40,426 bases of DNA from Chloroflexota bacterium (GCA_012516075.1 JAAYXE010000088.1:1-40426); one strand, 5' to 3'. Positions 31,368-39,981 are shown, counted from the stretch's first letter. Notes: generated by a model from the sequence alone, not told the origin. Numbers and translations are program-made.

Positions 31368-33124
31368 AAGTCCGGCCGGAAGCGGCCAGCAGCCTGCGCA
31401 GCCGGCTGGGCTCCGGGCTGGGCGCGCTGCTGTGGGTGCTTCCGCTGGCTTTCCTGCTGGTTTTCTACTTTTACCCGCTGGCGATCATCCTGCAGGTCAG
31501 CTTCAGCCGGGGGGCGGCCGGATGGGCCGCCCCCTTTATCGAGGCGCTCAGTTCGGCTTCGATCCGCAGCGTGCTGTGGTTCACCATCTGGCAGGCAGCT
31601 GTGTCCACCGCCCTGACTCTGCTGGTGGGGCTGCCGGGTGCATACCTGCTGGCGCGCTACGACTTCCCCGGAAAATCCTTCCTGCAGGCGCTCACCGGCA
31701 TTCCCTTCGTGATGCCCACGCTGGTGGTCGCGGCGGCCTTTAACGCACTGCTGGGGCCGCGCGGCTGGGTGAACGGGCTGCTGGTCGAGGTTTTCAACCT
31801 GCAGCAGCCCCCCATTCAGTTCGTCAATACCCTGGGCGCTATCCTGCTGGCGCATGTGTTTTACAACACGACCATCGTGCTGCGCATGGTGGGCGATTTC
31901 TGGGCGCATATCGACCCTCGTCTGGCCCAGGCGGCGCAGGTGCTGGGGGCCAGCCGCCTGCAGACCCTGCGCCATGTGGTGCTGCCGCTGATCATGCCCG
32001 CCGTAGCCGCGTCCGCTCTGCTGGTCTTTATCTTCGATTTCACCTCCTTTGGCGTCATCCTGGTGCTGGGCGGGCCGCGCTTTGCCACCCTGGAGGTGGA
32101 AATCTACCGGCAGACCGTTTCCCTGTTCAACCTGCCCCTGGCCGCGGCGCTCTCGATTATTCAACTGCTCACCACCCTGGCGCTGACCGTGCTGTACACC
32201 TGGCTCAACCGGCGGCTGTCTACCCCGCTCAACCTGCGCCCGCGCACCTATACGCAGGCCCGGCTGGTGAGCTGGCGCAGCAAACTCTTCGCGGCCGTCG
32301 TCCTCGGCCTGCTGCTGGCGCTCACCGTGCTGCCTCTGGCCGGACTGGCAGCGCGCTCGGTTACCCACTTCGAGCCTCCGCAGCGCGGCGAGAGCGGCGG
32401 GTTCGCCGGTTTCACCCTCAATTACTACCGTGAGCTGGGCGTCAACCGCCAGTCTTCCATCTTTTACGTCCCCCCGGCCCGGGCGATTTCGATCTCGCTC
32501 GGATACGCCGGCCTGACCGTACTGCTGGCCCTGCTCATCGGCCTGCCCGCCTCCTGGGCGCTGGCGCGCGATCCGGCAGACAGCCGTTCCGCCGCTGCCC
32601 GGATCAACCGGCTGCTGGATCCTGTTCTGATGCTGCCCCTGGGCACTTCGGCGGTAACGCTTGGCCTGGGGTTCCTCATCGCCCTGGATGAGCCCCCGCT
32701 CGACCTGCGCGCCTCGCCCCTGCTGGTGCCCCTGGCGCACACCCTGGTCGCATTTCCCTTCGTCGTGCGCAGCCTGACGCCTGCCCTGCGCAGCATTCGC
32801 CCGCGGCTGCGCCAGGCCGCGGCGGTGATGGGTGCCACACCGCTGCAGGTCCTGCGGCACATTGACCTGCCCCTGGTCGGGCGGGCCCTGATCGTCGCTG
32901 CCACCTTCGCTTTCACCATCTCTCTGGGCGAGTTCGGCGCCACCTCGTTGATCTCCCGGCCCGAATACCCTACCGTGCCGGTGGCCATCTACCGCCTGAT
33001 CTCACGACCGGGAGCGCTGAATTACGGTCAGGCCCTGGCGCTCAGCACCCTGCTGATGAGCATCACAGCCGCCGGTATGCTGTTCATCGAACGATTCCGT
33101 GTGGCGGATATCGGTGAATTTTAA
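31331..33124 (+). CDS. thiP: thiamine-type ABC transporter permease, two fused domains
   Basis: A membrane protein of about 590 residues with twelve hydrophobic segments in two halves, each carrying a permease EAA loop: QAAQVLGASRLQTLRHVVLPL in the first and QAAAVMGATPLQVLRHIDLPL in the second. This is the ThiP/FbpB/CysT-type double permease. The open frame starts at ATG 31331, overlapping thiB by 37 bases; ATG at 31343 is equally possible, and neither has a strong ribosome site, so translation is probably coupled to thiB. The neighbours thiB and thiQ and the riboswitch fix the assignment to thiamine. Confidence 0.92.
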   Translation: MDPGMDRHGAALEVRPEAASSLRSRLGSGLGALLWVLPLAFLLVFYFYPLAIILQVSFSRGAAGWAAPFIEALSSASIRSVLWFTIWQAAVSTALTLLVGLPGAYLLARYDFPGKSFLQALTGIPFVMPTLVVAAAFNALLGPRGWVNGLLVEVFNLQQPPIQFVNTLGAILLAHVFYNTTIVLRMVGDFWAHIDPRLAQAAQVLGASRLQTLRHVVLPLIMPAVAASALLVFIFDFTSFGVILVLGGPRFATLEVEIYRQTVSLFNLPLAAALSIIQLLTTLALTVLYTWLNRRLSTPLNLRPRTYTQARLVSWRSKLFAAVVLGLLLALTVLPLAGLAARSVTHFEPPQRGESGGFAGFTLNYYRELGVNRQSSIFYVPPARAISISLGYAGLTVLLALLIGLPASWALARDPADSRSAAARINRLLDPVLMLPLGTSAVTLGLGFLIALDEPPLDLRASPLLVPLAHTLVAFPFVVRSLTPALRSIRPRLRQAAAVMGATPLQVLRHIDLPLVGRALIVAATFAFTISLGEFGATSLISRPEYPTVPVAIYRLISRPGALNYGQALALSTLLMSITAAGMLFIERFRVADIGEF

Positions 33125-33144
33125 GAACTCATGGAGTAGACCAC

Positions 33145-34188
33145 GTGAATGACGGCCTGAGCGTTCGCGATGTTTACAAATCGTTCGGCAAAAAGCAGGC
33201 CCTGGCGGGTGTGTCTTTCGATCTGCCTGAAGGGCAGGTGATGGCCATGCTCGGCCCCAGCGGATCCGGTAAATCCACCCTGCTCGGCATCATCGCCGGG
33301 CTGGACAGCCCCGACCAGGGCGAGGTGCTCTGGAAAGGGGAGTCTCTGCGTGGGGTGCCGCCTCACCGGCGCGGGTTTGGGCTCATGTTTCAGGATTTCG
33401 CTCTCTTCCCCCACCGCAATGTGTTCGATAATGTGGCCTTTGCCCTGCAGATGGCGTCCCGTCCGAAAGCGGAGATTGAACGCAGGGTTGCTGAAATGCT
33501 CGAACTGGTGGGGCTGCCCGGCTTCGAGCAGCGCGATGTCAACACGCTCTCGGGGGGTGAGCAGCAGCGTGTGGCCCTGGCGCGCTCCCTGGCGCCCAAT
33601 CCGCGGCTGCTGATGCTCGACGAACCTCTGGGCGCCCTGGACCGCAACCTGCGCGAGCGCCTGGCCCTCGACCTGGGGCACATCCTGCACGAGATGCACC
33701 AGACGGCCCTGTACGTCACACACGACCAGGAAGAAGCCTTCACCCTGGCCGATCAGGTGGTGATCCTGAATGAAGGCCGCATCGAGCAAACTGGCGCTCC
33801 CCAGGAGATCTACCTGCGCCCCCGCTCATTGTTCGTGGCCCGCTTTCTGGGGATGAGCAACCTGGTCAGCGGAGAGGTCATCCAGCGAGATGGACGCCTC
33901 GTTGCTGCGACTGCCCTGGGAGAGCTTCCGCTGCCGCCAACCAGCTCCCGGCAGGTGACCGTGCTGGTGCGGCCGGACCGTGCCAGCCTGGACGGACAGG
34001 GAGACCTGCAGCTGGATGGCGAGGTGATCGAGAAGCAGTTCCGCGGCAGCCTGAGCCGTACACGGGTGCGCGTGGGGGGCGTGGAACTGCTGTTTGACTT
34101 TCCCTCTCATATACCGCTCCCGGCTCCCGGCCAGCGGGTGCAAATATCGCTCAACACGGATGAAGCGCTGCAGGTGTTTGAGAAGTAA
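33145..34188 (+). CDS. thiQ: thiamine-type ABC transporter ATPase
   Basis: A 347-residue ABC ATPase: Walker A GPSGSGKST near residues 35-43, Q-loop LMFQDFALFPH, signature LSGGEQQRVALARSL, Walker B LLMLDEPLGALDR, switch His in VTHDQEEA. It is longer than E. coli ThiQ (232) because of a C-terminal TOBE-like extension of about 110 residues (VTVLVRPDRASL, RVRVGGVELLFDF), as in FbpC/PotA-type ATPases. The start is GTG at 33145 with GGAG upstream, 20 bases after the permease. It ends the thiamine unit; no clear terminator was seen behind it. Confidence 0.9.
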   Translation: MNDGLSVRDVYKSFGKKQALAGVSFDLPEGQVMAMLGPSGSGKSTLLGIIAGLDSPDQGEVLWKGESLRGVPPHRRGFGLMFQDFALFPHRNVFDNVAFALQMASRPKAEIERRVAEMLELVGLPGFEQRDVNTLSGGEQQRVALARSLAPNPRLLMLDEPLGALDRNLRERLALDLGHILHEMHQTALYVTHDQEEAFTLADQVVILNEGRIEQTGAPQEIYLRPRSLFVARFLGMSNLVSGEVIQRDGRLVAATALGELPLPPTSSRQVTVLVRPDRASLDGQGDLQLDGEVIEKQFRGSLSRTRVRVGGVELLFDFPSHIPLPAPGQRVQISLNTDEALQVFEK

Positions 34189-34371
34189 AGCGCCGCACAG
34201 GCACGGCACACGGAACTCAAAGCGGATGATGGGTATAGTGGGTGCGTTCGGCATCTTGATTCCAGAACGCTCCGGTTATTCTCCCCCAGCTCACTCCTAA
34301 ATCCTATATATTAATGATAAAATTCCTAAATATTATTACCCTTATCACTATCGTTCGGAAGGAGGTTATAG

Positions 34372-35217
34372 ATGGCCGAACAATACGCCAGACCCGATTC
34401 CCTGGTATCGACGGAGTGGGTTGCACAGCACCTTGATGATCCCCAGGTGCGCATCGTTGAGTCCAATGAAGATCCGCTGCTTTATGAGACCGGTCATATC
34501 CCCGGAGCGGTTAAGGTCGATTGGTTTACCACGCTCCAGCACCCCGTCCGGCGCGACTTCGTCACCCAGGAAGAATTCGAAGAAGTCTGCTCCAGTCTGG
34601 GGATCGCCAACGACACCACCGTTGTCTTTTACGGTGATAAGAGCAACTGGTTTGCTACCTACGCGTTCTGGCTTTTCAGCTATTACGGGCACAAGAACCT
34701 GAAAATCATGGACGGTGGGCGCCTCAAATGGCAGCAGGAAGGCCGCCCTCTGGTGAAAGAGGTGCCTTCGTATCCGCGCACGCAGTACCGCGCGCAGGAG
34801 CCCGACGAGAGCATCCGCGCCTACCGGGATGATGTGTTCGCCCACATTCGCGAGCGCAAGGCGCTGGTGGATGTGCGCTCCCCGCAGGAGTACAGCGGCG
34901 AACTGCTGCACATGCCCAACTACCCCCAGGAAGGGGCCCTGCGCGGCGGGCATATCCCCGGCGCGGCCAACATCCCCTGGTCGCGAGCTGTCAATGAGGC
35001 CGACAGCACCTTCAAGAGCTATGAGGAACTGCGCCAGCTCTATGAAAGCCAGGGCATTCTGCCAGACCAGGACGTGATCGCCTACTGCCGCATCGGTGAG
35101 CGCAGTTCGCACACCTGGTTCGTCCTCACCCACCTGCTCGGCTATCCAAAGGTGCGCAACTATGACGGCTCATGGACCGAGTGGGGCAACCTGGTCGGCG
35201 CGCCGATCGAAAAGTAG
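34372..35217 (+). CDS. two-domain rhodanese, thiosulfate sulfurtransferase
   Basis: A 281-residue protein with two rhodanese domains. The N-terminal, inactive one includes [13 protein letters not shown]; the C-terminal one includes [24 protein letters not shown] and the active loop [16 protein letters not shown] with Cys239. CRxGxR is typical for thiosulfate sulfurtransferases, against CGSGVT in 3-mercaptopyruvate enzymes. It moves sulfane sulfur to cyanide or other thiophilic acceptors in the cytoplasm (no signal peptide). A strong ribosome site GGAAGGAGG precedes the ATG at 34372. It could feed sulfur to thiamine or molybdopterin synthesis, but the window gives no direct link. Confidence 0.93.
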   Translation: MAEQYARPDSLVSTEWVAQHLDDPQVRIVESNEDPLLYETGHIPGAVKVDWFTTLQHPVRRDFVTQEEFEEVCSSLGIANDTTVVFYGDKSNWFATYAFWLFSYYGHKNLKIMDGGRLKWQQEGRPLVKEVPSYPRTQYRAQEPDESIRAYRDDVFAHIRERKALVDVRSPQEYSGELLHMPNYPQEGALRGGHIPGAANIPWSRAVNEADSTFKSYEELRQLYESQGILPDQDVIAYCRIGERSSHTWFVLTHLLGYPKVRNYDGSWTEWGNLVGAPIEK

Positions 35218-35244
35218 GGCCAGCCCACGACCGGAAACTGATCT

Positions 35245-35709
35245 ATGACCGAGATCACGGTAAGTAAGCGCAATGAAAAGGGGGAAGAAACCTGGCGTTA
35301 TTCGGGCAGGCTGGTTGAGCAGAAAGACTCTCGTATTGTGATCGAGGCTTTCTTCGACCGCCCGGACACCCCCTTCCACGGCACGATCCTGGGCTACGGC
35401 GACCGCTTTGTGGAATATTACTACACCGACCGCTGGTATAACGTCTACGAGATCCATGCCCGCGAGGACGACCATATCCGCTGCTGGTACTGCAACATCG
35501 CCTGCCCGGCGAAAATGGAAGGTGATGTGTTATCTTACGTGGATCTGGCCCTGGATCTGATCGTCTTCCCCGACGGGCGCCAGCTCGTGCTGGACGAAGA
35601 TGAGTTCGACCTTCTGGTGGTGGACTCAGAGACGAGAGCTCGCGCTCGTCAGGCGCTTTCCGAACTACAGAACGCATTTAAACATCGCACGATCAGCGCA
35701 GTGTTGTAG
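35245..35709 (+). CDS. DUF402 domain protein
   Basis: A 154-residue cytoplasmic protein of the DUF402 family (FAU-1/YgaC-like, PF04167): a beta-rich start (TVSKRNEKGEETWRYSGRL), then WYNVYEIHAREDDHIRCWYCNIACPA and YVDLALDLIVFPDGRQLVLDEDEFD, which carries the conserved acidic residues at the putative phosphate or RNA site. Characterised relatives include nucleoside di-/triphosphate phosphatases and an RNA-binding protein; the exact activity here is open. It starts 27 bases after the rhodanese and ends at the terminator at 35733. Confidence 0.9.
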   Translation: MTEITVSKRNEKGEETWRYSGRLVEQKDSRIVIEAFFDRPDTPFHGTILGYGDRFVEYYYTDRWYNVYEIHAREDDHIRCWYCNIACPAKMEGDVLSYVDLALDLIVFPDGRQLVLDEDEFDLLVVDSETRARARQALSELQNAFKHRTISAVL

Positions 35710-35732
35710 ACCGAATGCAAATTACAAAGCAA

Positions 35733-35782
35733 GCAGGGGGAGGACGGCGCCGCTTGGGCTGCCGTCCTCCCCCTGCAGTTTT
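35733..35782 (+). terminator. strong hairpin terminator between convergent genes
   Basis: GCAGGGGGAGGACGGC and its exact complement form a 16-base-pair stem around a twelve-base loop, followed by AGTTTTAA. It lies 23 bases after the DUF402 stop and may act for both converging transcripts. Confidence 0.85.
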
Positions 35783-35810
35783 AACTGGATGCGGTTTTTG
35801 CCTGGAACGC

Positions 35811-36002
35811 TCAGGCTGTCAGCAGCGTCAGCCAGCTCTGCGGCGGGATGCCGTAAAAGATCTGATCTCCATAAGTCCACAATGCCCAGATGGCAGCCGC
35901 CGCCGCACAACAGCAGCACAGCACCACCAGAATGATGATGGCAATGATCAATTTACGATTATCTCTCTGAGTGCCTGCGGGAGTTTCATAGCTTTCGGCC
36001 AT
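35811..36002 (-). CDS. small membrane protein with four consecutive cysteines
   Basis: A 63-residue protein with one hydrophobic segment (KLIIAIIILVVLCCCCAAAA) after a polar start of 16 residues, then WALWTYGDQIFYGIPPQ. CCCC at the end of the membrane segment is unusual. No recognised family. AGGAGAATACAAG precedes the ATG at 36002. It is the last gene of a minus-strand row of small membrane proteins, and its stop faces the terminator at 35733-35782. Confidence 0.72.
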   Translation of the reverse strand: MAESYETPAGTQRDNRKLIIAIIILVVLCCCCAAAAAIWALWTYGDQIFYGIPPQSWLTLLTA

Positions 36003-36050
36003 CTTGTATTCTCCTGAGAGTTGTGTTTTGGTGTAATCAGACCTGTGCGC

Positions 36051-36410
36051 TTAGAGCCCTGCGAACAGGGATGGGAGCAGCCAGTAGACGTTATCGGACA
36101 GGATCCCGAACGGGATCAGGCACAGTGGGATGGCGACGATCGCGCCGACCAAGCACAGCCCCAGAACGCCCAGTACAATGCCGATCCAGCCCAGCACCAG
36201 CCCGGCGGTAGCCATCCCCTCACCCTGCAGAGTTCCGGCTGACTGCTGGATTTCCTTTTTCGCCATCTGGCCGGTGACCACCGCCACGCTGCTGCCGACG
36301 AAGGGGATAAAGGGCAGGCCGAGCACCCCGGTAATCAGGCTGATGATCGCCATGGTGCTGTTGGGGGGCGCAGAATAGGTCCCTTCGGGTGGGGTATCGT
36401 AGATGCTCAT
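36051..36410 (-). CDS. DUF4190-type small membrane protein
   Basis: A 119-residue membrane protein: a polar start (YDTPPEGTYSAPPNS), then two DUF4190 hydrophobic segments with the family motifs MAIISLITGVLGLP and GMATAGLVLGWIGIVLGVLGLC linked by GQMAKKEIQQS. A third segment ends the protein. The function of the family is unknown. Strong ribosome site AAAGGAGAACAAC. It starts 34 bases after the DUF4126 stop and lies 48 bases before the CCCC protein. Confidence 0.85.
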   Translation of the reverse strand: MSIYDTPPEGTYSAPPNSTMAIISLITGVLGLPFIPFVGSSVAVVTGQMAKKEIQQSAGTLQGEGMATAGLVLGWIGIVLGVLGLCLVGAIVAIPLCLIPFGILSDNVYWLLPSLFAGL

Positions 36411-36444
36411 GTTGTTCTCCTTTAATCCTTAATACGATTTCGAT

Positions 36445-37026
36445 TCAGTTTCCATAAGCAGCCGAAGCCCGTCTGGAGCGCCTCCACAGCCACCAGACCA
36501 GGAAAGCGGTGATGAGAATGGTGATCGCCGCCACGAAGACCGGGATGATGACCGCCAGGATAGAAAGCACGGTTGAAACCACGTCTTCCAGAATGCTGAC
36601 CGGCACATTCCCCACCCCGCCGGTCGTAGCCGTCACCGCCGGCCGTACCGCGGCGGCTTTGACGGCGTGCACACCGCCCGCCAGGATCAGCCCTGCCGAC
36701 AGAGAGAGCACGGGGTGCATTTCAGTGATCACCTGTGCGCTGGCCGCGAACACCAGCGCTCCGGCGACGGGGCGCACGAAGGTCTGGATGGCGTCGTTGA
36801 CATGGTTCACCGCCGGAATTTTGTCGGCGAAGAATTCGACCAGCGATAAGACCACGAGCAGTGCGATCACCCAGCCGCTGGTCAGGGTATCCCAGGGTGA
36901 GCTGAGCTTGATCAAACTGGTGAAGCGCGCCAGCAGGGCGACGACCAGCAGCGGGATATAGGCATTTAATCCGGCGCTGGCCGAGAGGCCAAAAGCAGAA
37001 AAAACGCCGCTTAATAATTCAACCAT
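36445..37026 (-). CDS. DUF4126 membrane protein
   Basis: A 193-residue membrane protein of the DUF4126 family: FSAFGLSASAGLNAYIPLLVVALLARF at the N-terminus, VEFFADKIPAVNHVNDAIQTFVRPVAGAL in the middle and a C-terminal hydrophobic segment followed by a basic tail (WWLWRRSRR). Function unknown. I chose the ATG at 37026 (CCGGAGAGCAATC upstream), which begins directly before the conserved part; a start 14 codons earlier has no support. Probably co-transcribed with the two small genes that follow. Confidence 0.88.
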   Translation of the reverse strand: MVELLSGVFSAFGLSASAGLNAYIPLLVVALLARFTSLIKLSSPWDTLTSGWVIALLVVLSLVEFFADKIPAVNHVNDAIQTFVRPVAGALVFAASAQVITEMHPVLSLSAGLILAGGVHAVKAAAVRPAVTATTGGVGNVPVSILEDVVSTVLSILAVIIPVFVAAITILITAFLVWWLWRRSRRASAAYGN

Positions 37027-37135
37027 GATTGCTCTCCGGAGTTCTCGCCGCCAGCGGGCCGGCTGCATGCACCCGGTTCACTGACAGGCTTCTCTTTATA
37101 TACGTTTATTTCTCACCGGCGTTGCAAAAATCAAA

Positions 37136-37957
37136 TCACCCCAGATGGAAACCGTCCCACGAACCGGTAAACACATAGCGCAGCACATCCAGGACGATAA
37201 TCTGGAGCACTGCCATTCCGAATCCCCCTGTTAGCGGCAGAATAAAGCTGGCCAGCGATGAAAAACGGTTTTCCAGGCGAAATACCATCACCCAGCCCAT
37301 GCTGTACACCATGATCAGCAGCACCATGACGCCGGCCGCGCTGATCAGCGCCAGCGGGTACAGGATCATCGGATTGCCGGTCAGAACCAGCAGGTCCAGC
37401 AGCAGGGCCAGGAGCAGCAGCACACCCAGCGAGCGGTAGCCGTCCAGGACCGGCCGTTTGTCGAGTGTCTGCCATACGGTCTGGGTAAAGGCCGGGTAGA
37501 GCACCGCGATCACCGCCAGACCCATACCGGTGCCGGTCAGCAAACGCGACCAGTTCTGCGGCTCGTACAGACCCGTGAAGCCGGGGAAGAGGTGCAGGTA
37601 AGAATTAAGGCCATCCACACCGAATGCGGCGACCAGCAGCGCCAGCGCCGGCCACAGCCGCTTAGGCGGCATTTCCGAGCGGCGAGGGCCCTTCAGGGAA
37701 AAGTAAACCAGGCCCAGCACGGCCCCCAGATACATTCCGGAACAGCGCGCACACAGAGGAAGCTGGCGGTCTCCCAGATGAAAGGAGCGCAGTTCGATCC
37801 GGTGACAGACCGCGTAACCGATTGCATCCGCTTTTCCAAGCAAACCGTCTGGTGTATTGAACAACCACCCCAGCAGCAGGAGACCGGCAGCGATCATTAC
37901 GCCCCATTTTAATGAATGAGAGCGTAAATTTTCACTTTCTTTTGCCTGTTCCATCAT
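37136..37957 (-). CDS. DUF2085 membrane protein
   Basis: A 273-residue membrane protein with about seven hydrophobic segments. The DUF2085 motif is AVCHRIELRSF, then LPLCARCSGMYLGAVLG, with cysteines and a histidine placed for metal or redox binding at the membrane face. No function is established for the family. The start MMEQAKE at 37957 is only six bases after a -10 box, so the mRNA is probably leaderless. It is 110 bases upstream of the DUF4126 gene on the same strand. Confidence 0.88.
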   Translation of the reverse strand: MMEQAKESENLRSHSLKWGVMIAAGLLLLGWLFNTPDGLLGKADAIGYAVCHRIELRSFHLGDRQLPLCARCSGMYLGAVLGLVYFSLKGPRRSEMPPKRLWPALALLVAAFGVDGLNSYLHLFPGFTGLYEPQNWSRLLTGTGMGLAVIAVLYPAFTQTVWQTLDKRPVLDGYRSLGVLLLLALLLDLLVLTGNPMILYPLALISAAGVMVLLIMVYSMGWVMVFRLENRFSSLASFILPLTGGFGMAVLQIIVLDVLRYVFTGSWDGFHLG

Positions 37958-37963
37958 TTTTCC

Positions 37964-37991
37964 ATTATAGGGTTTTTCAGGAAAAACGCAA
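37964..37991 (-). promoter_or_regulatory. promoter placed for a leaderless mRNA
   Basis: On the minus strand TTGCGT (37991-37986), 16 bases, TATAAT (37969-37964), then GGAAAA and the ATG at 37957. A start six or seven bases after the -10 box would coincide with the start codon. Confidence 0.65.
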
Positions 37992-38042
37992 GCGGCAATA
38001 AAATGGCGTGAGAGCCTGCACCCGGGACGCTGTCCATCACTC

Positions 38043-38134
38043 GTCAGGGGGCACGGCGCTGCCCCATTCGTGAGTTGGTTTCGCAGTTAACGCCGGCAAG
38101 GAGGGTCGCTTGCAGCTTATGGCCTGCCGTGCCC
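38043..38134. repeat. MITE-like repeat, copy 1
   Basis: About 92 bases. The left end GTCAGGGGGCACGGC and the right end GCCTGCCGTGCCC are imperfect terminal inverted repeats. Inner parts (GGTTTCGCA, TTGCAGCTTATGGCCTGCC) recur in copy 2. No reading frame of note. Confidence 0.65.
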
Positions 38135-38165
38135 AACCGTCTGGTTACCATGCTGCAGTCAGCCT

Positions 38166-38260
38166 GTCAGGGAACGGCGTTGCACCGCCCGGGCGACGGT
38201 TTCGCAAGTACAGCTTGGAAGGATTCTCGATTGCAGTTCAATGCCTGCCGTGCCCCTGAC
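38166..38260. repeat. MITE-like repeat, copy 2
   Basis: About 95 bases in the same orientation as copy 1, 31 bases downstream: left end GTCAGGGAACGGCG, inner GGTTTCGCAAGTACAGCTT and TTGCAGTTCAATGCCTGCC, right end GCCGTGCCCCTGAC. Its right end is the exact complement of GTCAGGGGCACGGC, almost the left end of copy 1, so the pair (38043-38260) is also bounded by inverted repeats. A further fragment (CAGGGGCAGCGGGGCACGGC) lies at 38358-38375. Confidence 0.65.
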
Positions 38261-38521
38261 AGCCGGTAAAGTCACAGATTTGCCGGCAGGGGCTGGAGCA
38301 GGTTGTGACGGTCTGATGATCAATCAGCAGCTCTTTGCACCTCATGGCCCAAGCTCACAGGGGCAGCGGGGCACGGCATTAATCAACTATTACAAAACGG
38401 TTCACCTATTACTTCGCCGTCCCCTTACAGGTAGGCGTGGACATTAAGTACCCCGTCTATTTGCGTAAGCGGCGACCGAGATGTGCAGCATCACCCGCGT
38501 CCTTCTCTCGCTTCAGTATTT
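38261..38521. other. gene-free stretch right of the MITE-like repeats
   Basis: No credible coding sequence on either strand: short open frames have no ribosome sites and no family similarity. It holds an imperfect hairpin (GCCGGTAAA, eight bases, TTTGCCGGC) and a fragment of the repeat end (38358-38375). Composition becomes more AT-rich towards the next promoter. Confidence 0.6.
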
Positions 38522-38550
38522 TTGAAATTCCCTTTTATCTGAGGTATGAT
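38522..38550 (+). promoter_or_regulatory. sigma70-type promoter for the DUF3048 lipoprotein
   Basis: TTGAAA at 38522-38527 and TATGAT at 38545-38550, 17 bases apart. It leaves a leader of about 150 bases before the ATG at 38708. Confidence 0.62.
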
Positions 38551-38561
38551 AAGGCTTATCA
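38547..38561 (+). promoter_or_regulatory. palindrome overlapping the -10 box and start site
   Basis: TGATAAG-G-CTTATCA, a perfect 7-1-7 inverted repeat that overlaps the -10 box and the expected start of the DUF3048 transcript. A repressor site is likely; the regulator is unknown. Confidence 0.5.
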
Positions 38562-38707
38562 GCCAGAAAAAGACCGTCATTAGCAATCAAAATGGGGGTT
38601 GTTAACGGCGGCGCCGGATAGAACACTTTTCTCCTGGTAACAGGATCACGATAACAGCGTATTCAAATGAAATCAGATCCACCAGGAAGAATACTGGAGA
38701 GCAAATA

Positions 38708-39925
38708 ATGTTGAAACGTGCAGTCTCAATCATGCTCCTGATCTTGATGATCTCCGCCTGCAGCCCGTCGCCCGGGCCGGATGTTGTCACTGAAGCCCCG
38801 GCGACTGCGACCATCACCCCAGCACCGACCACAGCGGTACCGCCCACGGAAACCACGGCGCCGCCCACACCGACCACGGCGCCGACCGCCACCGTCACGC
38901 CGCAGGCGTATGGACCCGACAACTTCCCCGAAAACGTCAATCCGCTCACTGGTCTGGCGGTCAGCGACCCGACCATCCTGGACCGCCGGCCGGTTGCTGT
39001 TAAGGTACAGATGTTCCCGCGCGGCCAGCGCCCGCCTTACGGCGTCTCTCTGGCCGACATCGTCTTCGATTTCTACCAGAACCTGGGTGCGACCCGCCTG
39101 ACCGCAATTTTCTACGGCCAGGACGCCGAGCGTGTCAGCCCCATACGCTCCGCCCGTCTGTTCGATATCGAAATCGTGTCCATGTTCGACGCCACGTTCG
39201 CCTTTGGCTCGGCGGATCACCGCATCCTGAACCGCATCGTCAATCAGGGATTCGGCGACCGGCTGATCATCGAAAGCCAGACGGAGTGCCCGCCCAACCC
39301 GATGTGCCGTGTGGAGCCCAACGGCCCCAACTATCTGATCACCGACACCGCCCTGCTCACCGAGTGGGCTGCGGAACACGGGGTGCCTAAAGAGCGGCCC
39401 GATCTGAGCGGGATGAGCTTTGACCCTGAGGTGCCGGAAGGCGGTCAGCCAGCCGACACGGCCATTGTGCGCTACAACTTCAGCAACTATAACCGCTGGG
39501 AGTACGACGAAGCCACCGGGCGCTATCTGCGCTTCCAGGAAAACGCCGATGCGCAGGATGTCGCGGCAGAATCCTTCGCCCCTCTGATGGACGGCCTGAC
39601 CGGGGAACAGGTGGCTGCGGATAATGTGGTCGTGCTCTTCGCCACCCACTCATACGCATTCCAGACCCGCCCGGGCCCGAACGAAATCGTCGAAATCGAT
39701 CTCACCGGAACCGGCCGGGCGTTCGCTTTCCGCGATGGCCAGGTCTACGAGCTCACCTGGAACCGCACGCAGAACGACGCCCCGCTTTACCTGACCTTTG
39801 AAGAGGGGGCCCGCTACCCATATAAGCCGGGTAACACCTGGTACAACGTGATCGGTTCCAGCTCGGGCGTTGAGCCCCTGACGGGCGAAGACAACGGCTA
39901 CCGCTTCATCTTCGCCATCCCATAA
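38708..39925 (+). CDS. DUF3048 lipoprotein (YerB-like)
   Basis: A 405-residue secreted lipoprotein. Signal peptide with lipobox ISAC (Cys18), a Pro/Thr-rich linker to about residue 72, then DUF3048: NPLTGLAVSDPTILDRRPVAVKV, RPPYGVSLADIVFDFY, RLTAIFYGQDAERVSPIRSAR, FAFGSADHRIL. A second, beta-rich region has YNFSNYNRWEYDEATGRYLRF and VVLFATHSY. The family includes B. subtilis YerB; the function is unknown, possibly linked to the cell envelope. GGAGAGCAAATA precedes the ATG. Monocistronic, with promoter and terminator. Confidence 0.93.
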   Translation: MLKRAVSIMLLILMISACSPSPGPDVVTEAPATATITPAPTTAVPPTETTAPPTPTTAPTATVTPQAYGPDNFPENVNPLTGLAVSDPTILDRRPVAVKVQMFPRGQRPPYGVSLADIVFDFYQNLGATRLTAIFYGQDAERVSPIRSARLFDIEIVSMFDATFAFGSADHRILNRIVNQGFGDRLIIESQTECPPNPMCRVEPNGPNYLITDTALLTEWAAEHGVPKERPDLSGMSFDPEVPEGGQPADTAIVRYNFSNYNRWEYDEATGRYLRFQENADAQDVAAESFAPLMDGLTGEQVAADNVVVLFATHSYAFQTRPGPNEIVEIDLTGTGRAFAFRDGQVYELTWNRTQNDAPLYLTFEEGARYPYKPGNTWYNVIGSSSGVEPLTGEDNGYRFIFAIP

Positions 39926-39949
39926 TCCAGGCACCAGCCTGCACACAGC

Positions 39950-39981
39950 AGAGGGCGGCATTGTTTGCCGCCCTCTTTTTG
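39950..39981 (+). terminator. intrinsic terminator of the DUF3048 gene
   Basis: AGAGGGCGGCA, a TTGTT loop and TGCCGCCCTCT form an eleven-base-pair stem followed by TTTTG. It lies 25 bases after the stop codon. Confidence 0.92.

Noticed and set aside
38075..38447. Two short plus-strand open frames (about 64 and 68 codons) in the repeat region.
   Set aside because: They run across the MITE-like repeats, lack ribosome sites and show no protein-like pattern.
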